A stretch of DNA of 59,958 bases from positions 1 to 59,958 of the IMG/VR virus record IMGVR_UViG_3300025131_000039; one strand, given 5' to 3'. The notes below the pieces were generated by a model. It saw only the letters and a list, made by a program, of their open reading frames with translations, was not told the origin of the DNA and made no database searches. The stretch comes from a virus. The position numbers and the translations under genes were made by a program. Position 1 is the stretch's first letter; every line of letters begins with the position of its first letter. This document shows positions 47,701-57,415 of the stretch, one piece after another.

Positions 47701-49433
47701 GGTATTTGTTTTCCTTTTTTATATGTATCTTTTTTTATAGCTCCTGTTCCTAAAAGAACCTTCTGATAATATTGTATATCTTTCCTCATCTCCTTTAATA
47801 CTTTTAAAGTTTGAGGTTTATCTTTATACTTATTACTAAGTTTACTAACTGTTAAAGCATTACCTCTCAATATATTATTAAGATCTCTTAGTGTATTATC
47901 AGCAAGATTTGCTGCTGTTTTTCTATCTATTAACTTTTGCTTTAATGATGTTCCAAAAAATTCTTTTTGTACAGCTTTATCTAATTGCTTAACTCTTTGT
48001 CCAGCTACTCTTTTAGCTCTTGCTTCACCAGCATCTTTTCTTCTTAGAAGAACTCCAGCTTCTCTAGGTAAACCAGCATCAGAAGATACTTTCTTTTTCA
48101 ACCACCCTACTGTAAGTTCTCCTCTGGCTAACTCCGATCCATATCTTGGTGCAGACTGTGGACCTATATTAAATTCATTAAATTTTCTTCCTATAAATTT
48201 TTTATTCTTACTACCCTTAACAGCTACTAATTCAATACCTAAAGATTTAAAAATATTTTTAATTTCTTCTATACTTGCTCGACTCTGAATATCTTTTGAA
48301 GCACCTCTTCTATTCTTTAGCTTTTCTGTAAGTGCTCTTACTCCTTTTATATCTAAAGTAATCCGTCCACCTTTTATAAGTTTTCTTTGAGTATCAAAAG
48401 CTAATTGTTGTATATTACCTATATCCATTTCAGAACGAACAGTACCTGTAGTTCTATTTACAGGTTTAATAGTAGCTCTTTCCAATGCTGTTAGTTTCTC
48501 ATTATTCTGTCTAACTCTACGCTTTCTAAATAATTTTTCAGAAGCTCTCCCACCATATTTTGATAATAATGATGTAGATAAAGCTCCTTCCAAAGCAGCA
48601 GTAAGAGTTTGAACAGGATCATACTCTTTTACTTCACCTGTTTCTGGATCAATAAACTCCATATTTATATCGAATGTTTGTTGAGCTAAGTCATAAGCTC
48701 CCATATATGCAGCACCGGGAAGTAATGCAGTTTTTCCTCTCTGACTAGCTACAGTTTTAGCTGCTTTACTTCTAGCTTTTGATAATATAGATGCAGTTAT
48801 AGTTTTATGTACTACTCCTTTTTCAGCAAATTGTGTTGCAACCTTTGTTGTAACACCTCTGTCTACTAAATTTTTTATTAATTGCTTTTTAAAGGAACCT
48901 CGTGCAGCCATAGCAGCAGCTCTACCACCAATTTTAGCAGCAGCAAAACCAAAACCAAAACTAGGTAGACCTATTGCTATGGCTACTGGATCAGTAGCCA
49001 TTTGTCTTAAAGAATTCCAAGCTGATCTTAAATCAGGATCAGCCTCGTCATATAAGTTTAAAGAGGTTACCCATGCGTTCTGTACTTCAGGAGTAAAGTT
49101 CTTTACATCTAATGCAGTAGATCCTAAATTATATAGATCCCATGAAAGTTTAGCTTGTCTATTTTTTAACCAATTAGATAATTTTTTATCTGATCCTTTA
49201 AAATTTTCTCCCTCTTCATATTTATAAATAGATTTAGCTGAAGATAACCATTCAGGATTAGTATTTAATGACTCCATAGTTCTTATTGAAGTAGCCGCAG
49301 GAACTTCTTCACCACTTCTAGGATCAGTAGTGGTTTGCTCTCTTATAGGTCTTGGATCTACTTTTGATCCTAGATCTGTATCAGAAGACTTCTTAGAAGC
49401 CTCATACTGCTCAAATTTATTTAGTTCAGCCAT
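44799..49433 (-). CDS. Large internal virion (DNA ejection) protein
   Basis: 1544 residues, longest gene of the window. Position (last of four virion genes before lysis) and size match T7 gp16-like ejection proteins. Visible are hydrophobic/Ala-Gly stretches able to enter membrane (VAIAIGLPSFGFGFAAAKIG near 155; LLPGAAYMGAYDLA near 235; FLSAGMMAFGAGYF near 890; MIAQSSAGAVSAWSA near 1165) between long basic helical regions. No lytic transglycosylase motif seen in it. Likely forms part of the channel that carries DNA through the envelope. Confidence 0.75.
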   Translation of the reverse strand: MAELNKFEQYEASKKSSDTDLGSKVDPRPIREQTTTDPRSGEEVPAATSIRTMESLNTNPEWLSSAKSIYKYEEGENFKGSDKKLSNWLKNRQAKLSWDLYNLGSTALDVKNFTPEVQNAWVTSLNLYDEADPDLRSAWNSLRQMATDPVAIAIGLPSFGFGFAAAKIGGRAAAMAARGSFKKQLIKNLVDRGVTTKVATQFAEKGVVHKTITASILSKARSKAAKTVASQRGKTALLPGAAYMGAYDLAQQTFDINMEFIDPETGEVKEYDPVQTLTAALEGALSTSLLSKYGGRASEKLFRKRRVRQNNEKLTALERATIKPVNRTTGTVRSEMDIGNIQQLAFDTQRKLIKGGRITLDIKGVRALTEKLKNRRGASKDIQSRASIEEIKNIFKSLGIELVAVKGSKNKKFIGRKFNEFNIGPQSAPRYGSELARGELTVGWLKKKVSSDAGLPREAGVLLRRKDAGEARAKRVAGQRVKQLDKAVQKEFFGTSLKQKLIDRKTAANLADNTLRDLNNILRGNALTVSKLSNKYKDKPQTLKVLKEMRKDIQYYQKVLLGTGAIKKDTYKKGKQIPNPLYGKIEKSMDGKTTELWINRQYKIFNDPAWKEIAYSTPDIYVGARTFLKNRVFQTNKKLADIDNKMNNHITTDASGISNYNYKSAAQAGVDPKDIALHQSYFDPDTGYVTKLMDDIMNIHGEDEMFKLFGSSDGLKIGKNPIKILDKRKAIPAPIRKLMGEYEDPFTNYENSFLKLNSTINTYRYEKEMSELVKGGFIPGAGPIRSVARGETTELKSRFPERTGIDVPYEEGFGAATEGLQRPLSGLYGRSTVADAILNGNEILHQTAAAGKARGNYIGGKVIRGYLYQQGLTRGAKVLYSLTAYPRNFLSAGMMAFGAGYFRPTYLKALKPVFKEMAGWSDPAIRGEIEKLIALGVHQSGVHLASIRANFADAASGSLFAQVSPLQRSQKGIANRAKKLNLGVAEVYQSLDDMWKYFGFLNEKQNYRNVLIGRASVAKIKQEAGEALNREERKLLDEWNRQGGKFYNPSLHVVEKNRSADGVEYALTYLDRVAADQTLRHMQNYASVSQFIKYLRTVPFADFFSYTSELARTQYNILKTAKDEVREGRELMKRNVRLPDGTLAGEDIANNGLYRLGSTMIAQSSAGAVSAWSADKVISGATGLASDAFDYIQSFDEDYAKGNYYYWLTPPKNGKGRRINLSYGFPWANFHTPINATLQAIQTGGDDVDYKIGQAVWDNTVGTLANWFGPSMYAEALGRVWMGYDEYGRKIYKEGVENLGYNTVQFMKEMWRAYSPGGEGTVKNLVRSYTDRPDVTKFEAYELEKQGIDPYSAIRRGKSGSRFNSQDQWIGLSGIKPEEYDIKIKMGYEIANVKKDMADAGKIFTNMIQEKSPTTVDDLVKAYEEALEIQFSKAKDLNDIFERARGAGLDNAAIKKSITAQGLYDIDKQMWNSLLNSGIYIPPKPRSSQIKKWWQESLLQVDSAPPIWEAQSQLMKIYNRYRNSSLISEEPNKFEIYEQSKQRN

Positions 49434-49438
49434 TTTAA

Positions 49439-51979
49439 TTAATTTGTTTTTGAATATTTTTCATTTAACTCTTCAATCGACATACTTATAAGTTCATCAA
49501 TCTGTTCTCTTGTCCCACCATACTGCTTTATAAAAGCTGCTATTGATGCCTCATCAGGTTCACTTCGTAATAGATCTATTGCTCCTCTATCTGCACTTAT
49601 AGTACCTTCTCCTAAATGTGTTCTTATATCTTGAGAAACAGCATTGAGTCCTGCTTGAATACCACCAACATCTGGCCCACTAAGTCGCATTGCTTCAAGA
49701 CCTTTCTCCACAGCATTAAGTATTTTCAGCCTTACAACAGGAGGTACATCATCACCTAACACAACATCACCATTAGGTAATACTTGATAATCAACCTTAA
49801 ATCCATCATAAATTAGATTTTTAAGTGAATTAACATCTGATGAAGAAGCTCCCTCTCCTAGTGCTGCTAATTCTGCTACTCTTATATCAGCTTGTACTCC
49901 ATATAAATCTGTAGAAAGATCAAACAGAGTTCCTGCTGCTGCCTGTTCTTCAGCTCGATATGCTCTCTCTTGTTCTAGTGCTTCTTTTGATATACCTGCT
50001 TTTGTTTCCAATGCAGCTAGATCAGATTGTTCAATTTGATCAAGAAGATCTAATTCTTTTCCATAAAAATCTTCCTGAGTTTGTAAAATTGAAGGAAGTG
50101 TTTGCTCACCAGCAGATACAGTCGCACCTAACAGTCCTCGTAAACCTCCTTGTTGAGCACCACCAGATACATCTGTACCTAGCCGTGATAAGAACTTAGC
50201 CAAGTTTCCAAACTGTGCTTGTCTTTCTCTATCAGCTAGTCCTGCCAGTCTATCTTCTAATTTTCCACTTCTTCCCTTAACTCCTTCTAAATATGCTTCT
50301 TGAGCTGCTGCATATTCAGTACGTAGTGGATCATCTCTACCTATTCTTCCTTCCTCAACTAACTTTCTAAGTCTTTCATATTCTTCAAATGGATATGGTA
50401 CTCTTCCACTTCTTTCAACTGGATTCTGACTACCACCATGTCCTTGTGTAAGCCAATCATCAGGATTATTTAAACTTGATGTAGATGCATTTTTACTAAC
50501 AGATAATAATCCACCTTCAGCATACTGACCACCTTGTGTACCGGGATTAAACTCAGCATAGGCTTTCTTGGCAGTACCACCTAGTCCTTTTAATTTTTCT
50601 AAGAATTTAGGATTATTTCTTAATATCATATTAATTAAACCCTTTCCCTGTCCTGATGTAGCAGGTCCACCTTGTGGTTGTGCAGTCTTAGTAGCACTTA
50701 CCCTACTACCACCAAATCTATTTACAACACCACCACTACCTACAGGTTCAGACAATCCACGTATAGCTGCTCCTCTTTGTCGTAGCATCTCCAATGAATC
50801 TAATTCATTAGGTTGCTGTTGATCCATCATTGGCTGACCACCACCTTGCAATCCTACCAGACCACCTTCTTTCTTGAAGCCGCCAAAGGCTCCATACAAT
50901 CCAGCAGCCGTACCTAACCCACCTACTAGTGTCTGTGCCAAGGATGGAGTTGCAAGTGTATCTATTGTAGTTCTTTGTTGAGATGCATCCAATGGAAAAC
51001 CTCGTATTAGTGAAGCATATCGTTGCAAGGATCTTTGAGGGAATGCCTGTTCTTCCAAGAACTCACGCCTTGCCAGATCAAGAGCTTGCTGTTCTCTCTG
51101 CTGTTGTATCTCTCCAATACCTGCCAGACCAGATAGATCTGATCTTGCACGAGTACCTGTTATATCTCCCAATGCTGCAAACTGTCTACCACCTGTCATC
51201 TCTCTTTGTCGTTGTTGTTCAGCAGCTAACTGTGCATTCTGAAATGCTGTAGATAATCCTTGTGCCTGTATGTCACCAAGTCTTTGTCCAAGATTTCTTT
51301 CAGCTTCTGCTTCCAATATAGCCTGTCTGGAACCACCAAAGGAACCAGCACCTACAGCCTGTGCTGCCCTACCTTGACTAGCTAGATCTTCATCTCTTAC
51401 AGCTTCTCTCTTGGCTATATCTACCACATTCTGCAAGAATGGGTCCATCCTACGTTGTATATCTTCTGTACCTATCTCTGCTGTACCTAATGCAGTAGCA
51501 GATAAAGCTGGTTGATAGTATGTACTGGCTTGAGCAAGAGGTGTACCAGCTAATCCTGTAAACTGCCTTCTACCTAATTCCTGTGCAGCTAATTGTTCAG
51601 GTCCAAACTCAGCTATCTGTGGACCGGGGAATGGTTGGAATCCTTCTGCCTGTTCTCTCTCAAACTCTGCCTGTCCTTGTGTAAGTGCATCACTAACAAA
51701 TGGTCTTAGTTCTTTTGGAAAGGATGCTTCCTGTTTAACTTGCTGTTGAGGGGGAGGAGGAGGTTGACCACCACCACCGAACTGTCTAAGTCCAGTAATC
51801 TCATTAATTGTTCCTGACCCACCAATAGACTTTAACAGACGAGCTTCAAATGTATTTACATGAGCTAGTTCTGTATCTCCTTCCGTACCATAACCTGCAA
51901 GTTCACCGTACAAATTGTTGAACAGCTCCACCTTCTCAGGCATTGACAGGGTTGATGTATATTTTCTAATGTCAGTCAT
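49439..51979 (-). CDS. Internal virion protein, Gln/Ala-rich
   Basis: 846 residues. Residues about 75-400 are Gln/Ala/Glu-rich helix (EREQAEGFQPFPGPQIAEFG, NAQLAAEQQRQREMTGGRQF), then FGGFKKEGGLVGLQGGG, a disordered Gly/Pro zone, and a second helical half (AAQEAYLEGVKGRSGKLEDR). In the place of T7 gp15. No enzyme motif. The GG(L/I)VGL-GG motif also occurs in the 762-residue protein. Confidence 0.65.
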   Translation of the reverse strand: MTDIRKYTSTLSMPEKVELFNNLYGELAGYGTEGDTELAHVNTFEARLLKSIGGSGTINEITGLRQFGGGGQPPPPPQQQVKQEASFPKELRPFVSDALTQGQAEFEREQAEGFQPFPGPQIAEFGPEQLAAQELGRRQFTGLAGTPLAQASTYYQPALSATALGTAEIGTEDIQRRMDPFLQNVVDIAKREAVRDEDLASQGRAAQAVGAGSFGGSRQAILEAEAERNLGQRLGDIQAQGLSTAFQNAQLAAEQQRQREMTGGRQFAALGDITGTRARSDLSGLAGIGEIQQQREQQALDLARREFLEEQAFPQRSLQRYASLIRGFPLDASQQRTTIDTLATPSLAQTLVGGLGTAAGLYGAFGGFKKEGGLVGLQGGGQPMMDQQQPNELDSLEMLRQRGAAIRGLSEPVGSGGVVNRFGGSRVSATKTAQPQGGPATSGQGKGLINMILRNNPKFLEKLKGLGGTAKKAYAEFNPGTQGGQYAEGGLLSVSKNASTSSLNNPDDWLTQGHGGSQNPVERSGRVPYPFEEYERLRKLVEEGRIGRDDPLRTEYAAAQEAYLEGVKGRSGKLEDRLAGLADRERQAQFGNLAKFLSRLGTDVSGGAQQGGLRGLLGATVSAGEQTLPSILQTQEDFYGKELDLLDQIEQSDLAALETKAGISKEALEQERAYRAEEQAAAGTLFDLSTDLYGVQADIRVAELAALGEGASSSDVNSLKNLIYDGFKVDYQVLPNGDVVLGDDVPPVVRLKILNAVEKGLEAMRLSGPDVGGIQAGLNAVSQDIRTHLGEGTISADRGAIDLLRSEPDEASIAAFIKQYGGTREQIDELISMSIEELNEKYSKTN

Positions 51980-52406
51980 CTTTCATATCCTTTACTAAGA
52001 CAGTGTAGTATTTCTTATATCCCTTATCTTTTAACAATCTAATCCATCCATCACGTTGTGCTACAATTTCAACATAATCTATATTCTGTTTCTTGCAAAA
52101 ATCTTCTGTAGCTTTGTACCAATCATCTATCCATAAGTCCATTGTATTATTATTTGTAGCAGCTAGTTCCATTCTTAAATGATTATTTCTGGAATAATGA
52201 ATTATCTGTGTGGCACATGCTCCTATAATCTTATTCTGTTCCTTGTCCAGTATTACCCATAACTGGTATGTCTTACTCTTTATCCAACTCTTTATATCTT
52301 CTAACGTATTCTCTCCTAAAGATTTCTCAAGTGGCTTACTTAATAGTTCCCCAACATCAGGCCATATAAGATCAACATGCTTTGGTTCAACTTGATATAT
52401 AATCAT
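51972..52406 (-). CDS. GNAT-like protein (T7 gp13-like)
   Basis: 144 residues. LWVILDKEQNKIIGACATQI near 50-69 and FCKKQNIDYVEIVAQRDGWIRLLKDKGYKKYY at the end form an acyltransferase (GNAT) pattern, but the acetyl-CoA loop (Q/RxxGxG/A) is not evident. T7 gp13, a small internal-virion-associated protein of similar size, has this fold and this position before gp14-16. An assembly role is more likely than catalysis. Confidence 0.65.
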   Translation of the reverse strand: MIIYQVEPKHVDLIWPDVGELLSKPLEKSLGENTLEDIKSWIKSKTYQLWVILDKEQNKIIGACATQIIHYSRNNHLRMELAATNNNTMDLWIDDWYKATEDFCKKQNIDYVEIVAQRDGWIRLLKDKGYKKYYTVLVKDMKDD

Positions 52407-54695
52407 CTATACTAAACTTGAGAGTTCCCTTCCTGCATCCAGTTGAGTCTGCTGCTTATTTGTACCATGTGCTTTCTTACGAAGCAACTGATTAAATTGA
52501 TCCAGCATCTTGGAACCAGCAGTACTACTACCATTACCTAGCATAGATACTACATCGGCTGGCATTACATATTCATCTGAACTTAGGAGAGCCATGTCAG
52601 GAGTATTAGGTACATCTGCTGGAGTTTGAGGTACTACTCCAAATGCTACATCGTCATCCATACCATCTCCCTGACCCATTACTCTTCCTTCAAAGACAGG
52701 AGTATTACCACCTGTAGCTAGTCCTACAATTCCACCAGTAGCTGCTTCCTGTAGTTGAGGTAGATTAGCAGCTCTATTCAATAGATCTTCTAAAGCAGCA
52801 TCACCCTGTTCTTGGAATGCTGTAGCAGTAGCTTGAGGTACGCCAGCAGTAGCTTGAGGTACGCCAAAAGTTTGAGGTACACCAGCAGTAGATTGATCTA
52901 ATAGACTTTGAAAGAGTGCAGCATCTTCTATAGTACTAGGAGAACTTCCACCTATTCTTGCTAGAGTTTCTTGAGCATTGAATGGATTAATAGTAAATTC
53001 TCTAGCTTGTATAGCTTCCTCTACAGGAGGAGGAGGAGGTTTTACAGGATCATTTCTTCCTCTACCTCGACTATTCGTTATAGCTGGATGTTCTGCATAT
53101 CCACCGGGATATCCACCATATGATCCACCATAACCACCTGCTGTACTACCTGTTGCTCCTGTTGTACCACCACCTCCGCTAGAAGCACCTAATCCTGATT
53201 TTCCTTTAATTACTTTAATTCCATTAGGAAGTATTTCTCCTCCACTAAATAAACCTACAATACCACCTTGCTTGGCTACATTAACATCCTGCTCTGTGAA
53301 CCAGCTTTGTGGTTGCCCTGCTGTGGGAGAGCTACTTAGATACTGTGCTAGTATCTCATCTCTATTACGTCCTACAGGAGTACGTATAGGTAGAGGTGGC
53401 TTTTTCTCAAATTCAAATATTTCTTCTTGTTCTTCCAATGGTTCAGGATATTGTGGTTGTAACATGGAGTATCCTAACAATCCCCCACCACCTATGATAC
53501 CAGCTTTAGTTAAATCACCTTGCCTATCCCACCAATCACTTAATTTACCTAATCCTGTTTTTTCTGTTTGATCTGATGTTGAAGCACTCCCATCTGTTGA
53601 AGTATTCCCACTTAAATATTGTTGTTCTACATCTGAAATACTATCTGTTAGTCCACCATAAACATAATTATCAGGTGATCTTTCATAATTACCTTGCCAA
53701 TTTTGTTCAATACTTGAAAGATCAGGCTGTGCTGCATTAGCTCTACCAAGAGCATCCATTGTTACTCTATTATTATACATATTATGTGGTTGCACAACAG
53801 GTGCTACATCAGCCCTACCAAGAGCATCCATTGTTACATTACTTGTAGGTATAGATGGAGTAGTTACAGGAACAGGACCACTAAGTAGATTTTTTGTTCC
53901 AGCATAGTTAACTGGTGCTTGTGCTACTGGAGTGTAGCTTGGTTGTACTACATCTACTTTAGGAGCTGGTGGTGCCCAAGGTGGTTGGAATGTATCTACA
54001 GCCGGGTCAATTGCAGCAACAGTAGGTATTGAGTCTCCTCCTCCAAAGTCTGGCAATAGATTTTGACCTTCTGGAGCAGTTACAGCACCACCAAGACCAC
54101 CCATAGCAGCACCCATAAGTATATCACGCATTGGATTATCACTATCGCCAAAGAGAGAACGAACACCACCCATTGCTCCACCAATAAGCATCCCTTGTCC
54201 TATGGCACCTAGACCACCCCATGCTGTACCTAATGCTGAAGTACCTAATGCTCCACCTATAGCTGGACCTGCAACTCCACCTAAAGCTCCAAAGGCAGCA
54301 CCCTTTAAAGGATCACCACCTGTAACAGCCGAACCTATACCACCTATGGCAGCACCAGTTAAGGCTGGCACTATGAAAGGAGCTAAAGCAGGTAAGAATG
54401 CTTCTGGTAAACCAGTTTCAGGATTAGTTGTAAGAGGAGCAATAGATGCTAATCCTTGTACTTCTTCTGGGTTAACATGTATTAATGTTGTATCTCCATA
54501 CCTACCTTTAGATGCTACCTCTTCTACACTATTATGTAATCCCATATCTCCACCGCCTTCTCTACGTACAGGCTTACGAGCAGGTCCACGTTTCAAGAGT
54601 TGCATAGCATTGTACCTATCCATAGCATTAGGCACTTCAGCTTCTGTCCCTATCATATCTTGTAGTTGTTCCAGTTGTTTTACATTATATGCCAT
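52407..54695 (-). CDS. Internal virion/tail protein with GDGMDDDV motif
   Basis: 762 residues. An Ala/Gly-rich hydrophobic zone about 100-205 (PALTGAAIGGIGSAVTGG, LGTAWGGLGAIGQGMLIGG) could insert in membrane. Then come repeated Pro/Val linkers (two NNVTMDALGRA-like copies) and QGGIVGLFSGGE. The C-terminal block has MGQGDGMDDDVAFGV and LLSSDEYVMPADVVSMLGNGS, a phrase recurrent in podovirus virion proteins. Likely an ejection protein with the two genes that follow. Confidence 0.65.
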   Translation of the reverse strand: MAYNVKQLEQLQDMIGTEAEVPNAMDRYNAMQLLKRGPARKPVRREGGGDMGLHNSVEEVASKGRYGDTTLIHVNPEEVQGLASIAPLTTNPETGLPEAFLPALAPFIVPALTGAAIGGIGSAVTGGDPLKGAAFGALGGVAGPAIGGALGTSALGTAWGGLGAIGQGMLIGGAMGGVRSLFGDSDNPMRDILMGAAMGGLGGAVTAPEGQNLLPDFGGGDSIPTVAAIDPAVDTFQPPWAPPAPKVDVVQPSYTPVAQAPVNYAGTKNLLSGPVPVTTPSIPTSNVTMDALGRADVAPVVQPHNMYNNRVTMDALGRANAAQPDLSSIEQNWQGNYERSPDNYVYGGLTDSISDVEQQYLSGNTSTDGSASTSDQTEKTGLGKLSDWWDRQGDLTKAGIIGGGGLLGYSMLQPQYPEPLEEQEEIFEFEKKPPLPIRTPVGRNRDEILAQYLSSSPTAGQPQSWFTEQDVNVAKQGGIVGLFSGGEILPNGIKVIKGKSGLGASSGGGGTTGATGSTAGGYGGSYGGYPGGYAEHPAITNSRGRGRNDPVKPPPPPVEEAIQAREFTINPFNAQETLARIGGSSPSTIEDAALFQSLLDQSTAGVPQTFGVPQATAGVPQATATAFQEQGDAALEDLLNRAANLPQLQEAATGGIVGLATGGNTPVFEGRVMGQGDGMDDDVAFGVVPQTPADVPNTPDMALLSSDEYVMPADVVSMLGNGSSTAGSKMLDQFNQLLRKKAHGTNKQQTQLDAGRELSSLV

Positions 54696-54946
54696 TACTT
54701 CATTCTCCGTGGATTAGCGTAGTTCGATTGTGGTAATGTATTATTAGCAATAAAAGTACTCTGTTGATTTGGATGGTAGTACATAGGATTATCAAGATTA
54801 GTCATTGGCTTAACTAGAGTCTGTACCGTAGCAGACTTCAAGTAAATAGGCGTACCAAATACTCCCTTATTCATATTGGAAATAAAGCTACCATCTACGA
54901 TATACTGTTTATATTCATCTCTAGTCATTAGTTTAAATCCTGCCAT
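54695..54946 (-). CDS. Small tail-region protein
   Basis: 83 residues, MAGFKLMTRDEYKQYIVDGS, later GVFGTPIYLKSATVQTLVKP, MYYHPNQQSTFI and ANPRRMK. Unrecognised. Overlaps both neighbours (1 and 19 bases). Probably virion-associated by position. Confidence 0.5.
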   Translation of the reverse strand: MAGFKLMTRDEYKQYIVDGSFISNMNKGVFGTPIYLKSATVQTLVKPMTNLDNPMYYHPNQQSTFIANNTLPQSNYANPRRMK

Positions 54947-55212
54947 GCTTGTGTTCCTGCTGTACTAACGTATCCTTTAAACTTACCACTACTAACTGAG
55001 TAAGCTATATCACCTTTATCTGGCCTCTTAATACTACCCACCGTTACTACTGCATAAATATTAGTAGATGGTTTAGCTTCTTCTATTTGATCTCGTGTAT
55101 CCAGTTCGTTAACAAGTGCAGCACCCCATTGCTGAAATCTATTGTAAACATGTTCTACTCCCCTCTGAACATCATCAGGAAATATTAATGGAAACTCTGG
55201 ATACCTAGCCAT
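54928..55212 (-). CDS. Small tail-region protein
   Basis: 94 residues. MARYPEFPLIFPDDVQRGVE, NRFQQWGAALVNELDTRDQI and a C-terminal beta part (IYAVVTVGSIKRPDKGDIAY, VSSGKFKGYVSTAG). Small genes of this kind follow the tail-hub gene in many marine podoviruses; function unknown. One-base overlap with the hub gene. Confidence 0.55.
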   Translation of the reverse strand: MARYPEFPLIFPDDVQRGVEHVYNRFQQWGAALVNELDTRDQIEEAKPSTNIYAVVTVGSIKRPDKGDIAYSVSSGKFKGYVSTAGTQAWQDLN

Positions 55213-57413
55213 TATCTCATCCCATCAGGTTGCATTGACATACGAATGGAACCCCATTGCCACTTCGTACCTCCTGATTCACAGGATACTCTTACTCTCC
55301 CCTGCCTTCCTCGTGCTCTTAAATCTACTTTACTTGTATTCTTTGATATGGAGAATGGTCCTTTCTCCACCAAATCTGAATCAGGTTGATCTGGAAAATT
55401 CTTTGTCTTTATGGAAAACTTAATTAATCCATCATTCATAGTTAAATCAGGAATGATACGATCAATAAACATTAACTCATTACCATCCTGTATATCAAAG
55501 TCTGCTGACTCCAAAAATGAAGTTGCTGCTTCACCATTTACTGTAAAGATATTTTCAGGTTCGTTATTATATAAGTTATTACCTGCAACACTTACACCTG
55601 TTGTAATTGTATTATCAAAGGTTCCCTTATCTGCAAAGGTAGTAAAGATACCACTACCATAGGTCCAGTAGTTTTCATCAGGCGACCATATAACATAGGA
55701 GTCACACTCATTGGAATCCGTGGAAGGATATAACCATACTATTTCTTTAAATTCTGAATTAACTCCTGCAAATATCTTATCTTTCTGGCTCTCATTTAAT
55801 CTATCAAATATATATCTACGTACTGTACAGTCCAGAGTTCGTACCTGTCCATCAAATACATAGAAGTTATCAAAGCCCATCCATGCAGTACGACCATCAT
55901 AGTCAACGGCTGCATGTGGTGCTATAAGTCCACAACCAGAACCCATCTGTGCAAACTTAAATGTAAATGGTGGACCTACAAATGTCTGTAACCATAGTGC
56001 ATTGTCTGTCCATATATTAATAGCATTTCTAGATCGTACTCCACCTACTATCTTATTACCATCAGTAATTTGTACTTCACCTGAAGTCGAACTAACAGAA
56101 GGAACCCAATTAGTCTGGTCTTCCTGATTAGACCATCGTACTGTCATGGGATCATATGTACCTGATGGTGATGCCGTAGTTCCAAATTGATTAGCTCCAA
56201 GAGCTATGACATGTCTATCATTAGGAGATACCAAGATAGATGCAATCGTTGTAGGTGTGGAGTTTGTAGCTCCAGATACTTTTACTGCTCTTAAAGGAGT
56301 TGTTGATGCATCTGTATCGAATAGATATAGTGTTCCGTTCCTACGATTACATAGTACATCTTCACCCCAATTATCTAAACTCCATTGTGTAATCTGACTT
56401 GAGAAACCTGTAGCCCCTACAGATGTAGGTTTATTATAAGCTCTGCCTGTAGTACCTTGTGGGAATATACGAGCAGTCATATTCAAATTAGAAGTAACAT
56501 CTCCTGATGCACTTGCATTAGCTTTAGCTGTAATAATAATCTGTGTACTTGCTACTGATGTTACAGTAAATAGAGGACCACCTACACTTACTCCACCTAC
56601 ACTAGACTTAGTTAGTATAAGATTACCTCCTACTGTGGCAGCTACAGCATCTATACTTGTAGGCTTAAAGAATACAAAGTCATTGGCAGCAGCATTATGA
56701 GCAGCTCCACAAGAGACAGTGACCAAGGGACTACCAGCATTTGTCGTAACCTTACTTATACCTACAGATGTTGGCTCTGTAGCTGTATACTTGGCAGCAC
56801 CAAATCCTAGACCGGGAGCAGCATTAGATACACCAGTAAAGATAGGATAGTGTACAGTAGCCTGACCTGAACTATTTTGAGCAGCACTGGCAGTTGTAGC
56901 TACTTCTATGGAGAAAGAATTAGTTCCTAGATTAGTAACCTCATATACACTTGTACCTAATATTATATTACCACCTATGGTTACACCACCACTTGGACCT
57001 GATACACTGGTAAAGAAGACATAATCTCCAGTTGCTCGTCCATGTCCAGCAGCCGTAACTGTAACTGTAGTAGCTGATAGAGCTACGGTAAATGCACTTG
57101 TAATAGTAGTTGAAGTAGAAACAGGAGTTATATCTACAAGCCTATCCTGATCATGTTCATACAACTTCTGAGGTGTGCCAAAGATTGCTCTCTTCTGCTG
57201 ATCATAATCTGTATAGGTAAGAAGATCACGAGCAGCACCATCAAACGTAGCAGATACTTTTGTCTCATACCCACGTAGGTTCTCTGGTCTACCAGCTCTA
57301 AACCTTACCCTATCAGCATCATACCAAGAACCTTCCTCTGCATACTGAGTAGATTCCCTTCTAATGCCGGGAGCAAAATTCATCTTTACAAGTTTAGCAT
57401 TTGAAGAAGACAT
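55212..57413 (-). CDS. Tail hub/DNA stabilisation protein (P22 gp10-like)
   Basis: 733 residues. N-terminus MNFAPGIRRESTQYAEEGSW, then DADRVRFRAGRPENLRGYE, the start typical of this family; about 100-320 is Thr/Ser/Val-rich, Ig-like inserted repeats; about 360-640 carries propeller-type strands (WGEDVLCNRRNGTLYLFD, DRHVIALGAN, NALWLQTFVGPPFTFKFAQMG, TAWMGFDNFYVFDGQV). Plugs the portal and carries fibres. The C-terminus ends WGSIRMSMQPDG. Confidence 0.75.
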   Translation of the reverse strand: MSSSNAKLVKMNFAPGIRRESTQYAEEGSWYDADRVRFRAGRPENLRGYETKVSATFDGAARDLLTYTDYDQQKRAIFGTPQKLYEHDQDRLVDITPVSTSTTITSAFTVALSATTVTVTAAGHGRATGDYVFFTSVSGPSGGVTIGGNIILGTSVYEVTNLGTNSFSIEVATTASAAQNSSGQATVHYPIFTGVSNAAPGLGFGAAKYTATEPTSVGISKVTTNAGSPLVTVSCGAAHNAAANDFVFFKPTSIDAVAATVGGNLILTKSSVGGVSVGGPLFTVTSVASTQIIITAKANASASGDVTSNLNMTARIFPQGTTGRAYNKPTSVGATGFSSQITQWSLDNWGEDVLCNRRNGTLYLFDTDASTTPLRAVKVSGATNSTPTTIASILVSPNDRHVIALGANQFGTTASPSGTYDPMTVRWSNQEDQTNWVPSVSSTSGEVQITDGNKIVGGVRSRNAINIWTDNALWLQTFVGPPFTFKFAQMGSGCGLIAPHAAVDYDGRTAWMGFDNFYVFDGQVRTLDCTVRRYIFDRLNESQKDKIFAGVNSEFKEIVWLYPSTDSNECDSYVIWSPDENYWTYGSGIFTTFADKGTFDNTITTGVSVAGNNLYNNEPENIFTVNGEAATSFLESADFDIQDGNELMFIDRIIPDLTMNDGLIKFSIKTKNFPDQPDSDLVEKGPFSISKNTSKVDLRARGRQGRVRVSCESGGTKWQWGSIRMSMQPDGMR

Positions 57414-57415
57414 AT

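Noticed and set aside
52470-52490. CTTACGAAG in the 762-residue protein gene as another loop motif copy
   Set aside because: No flanking stems; part of a coding sequence.
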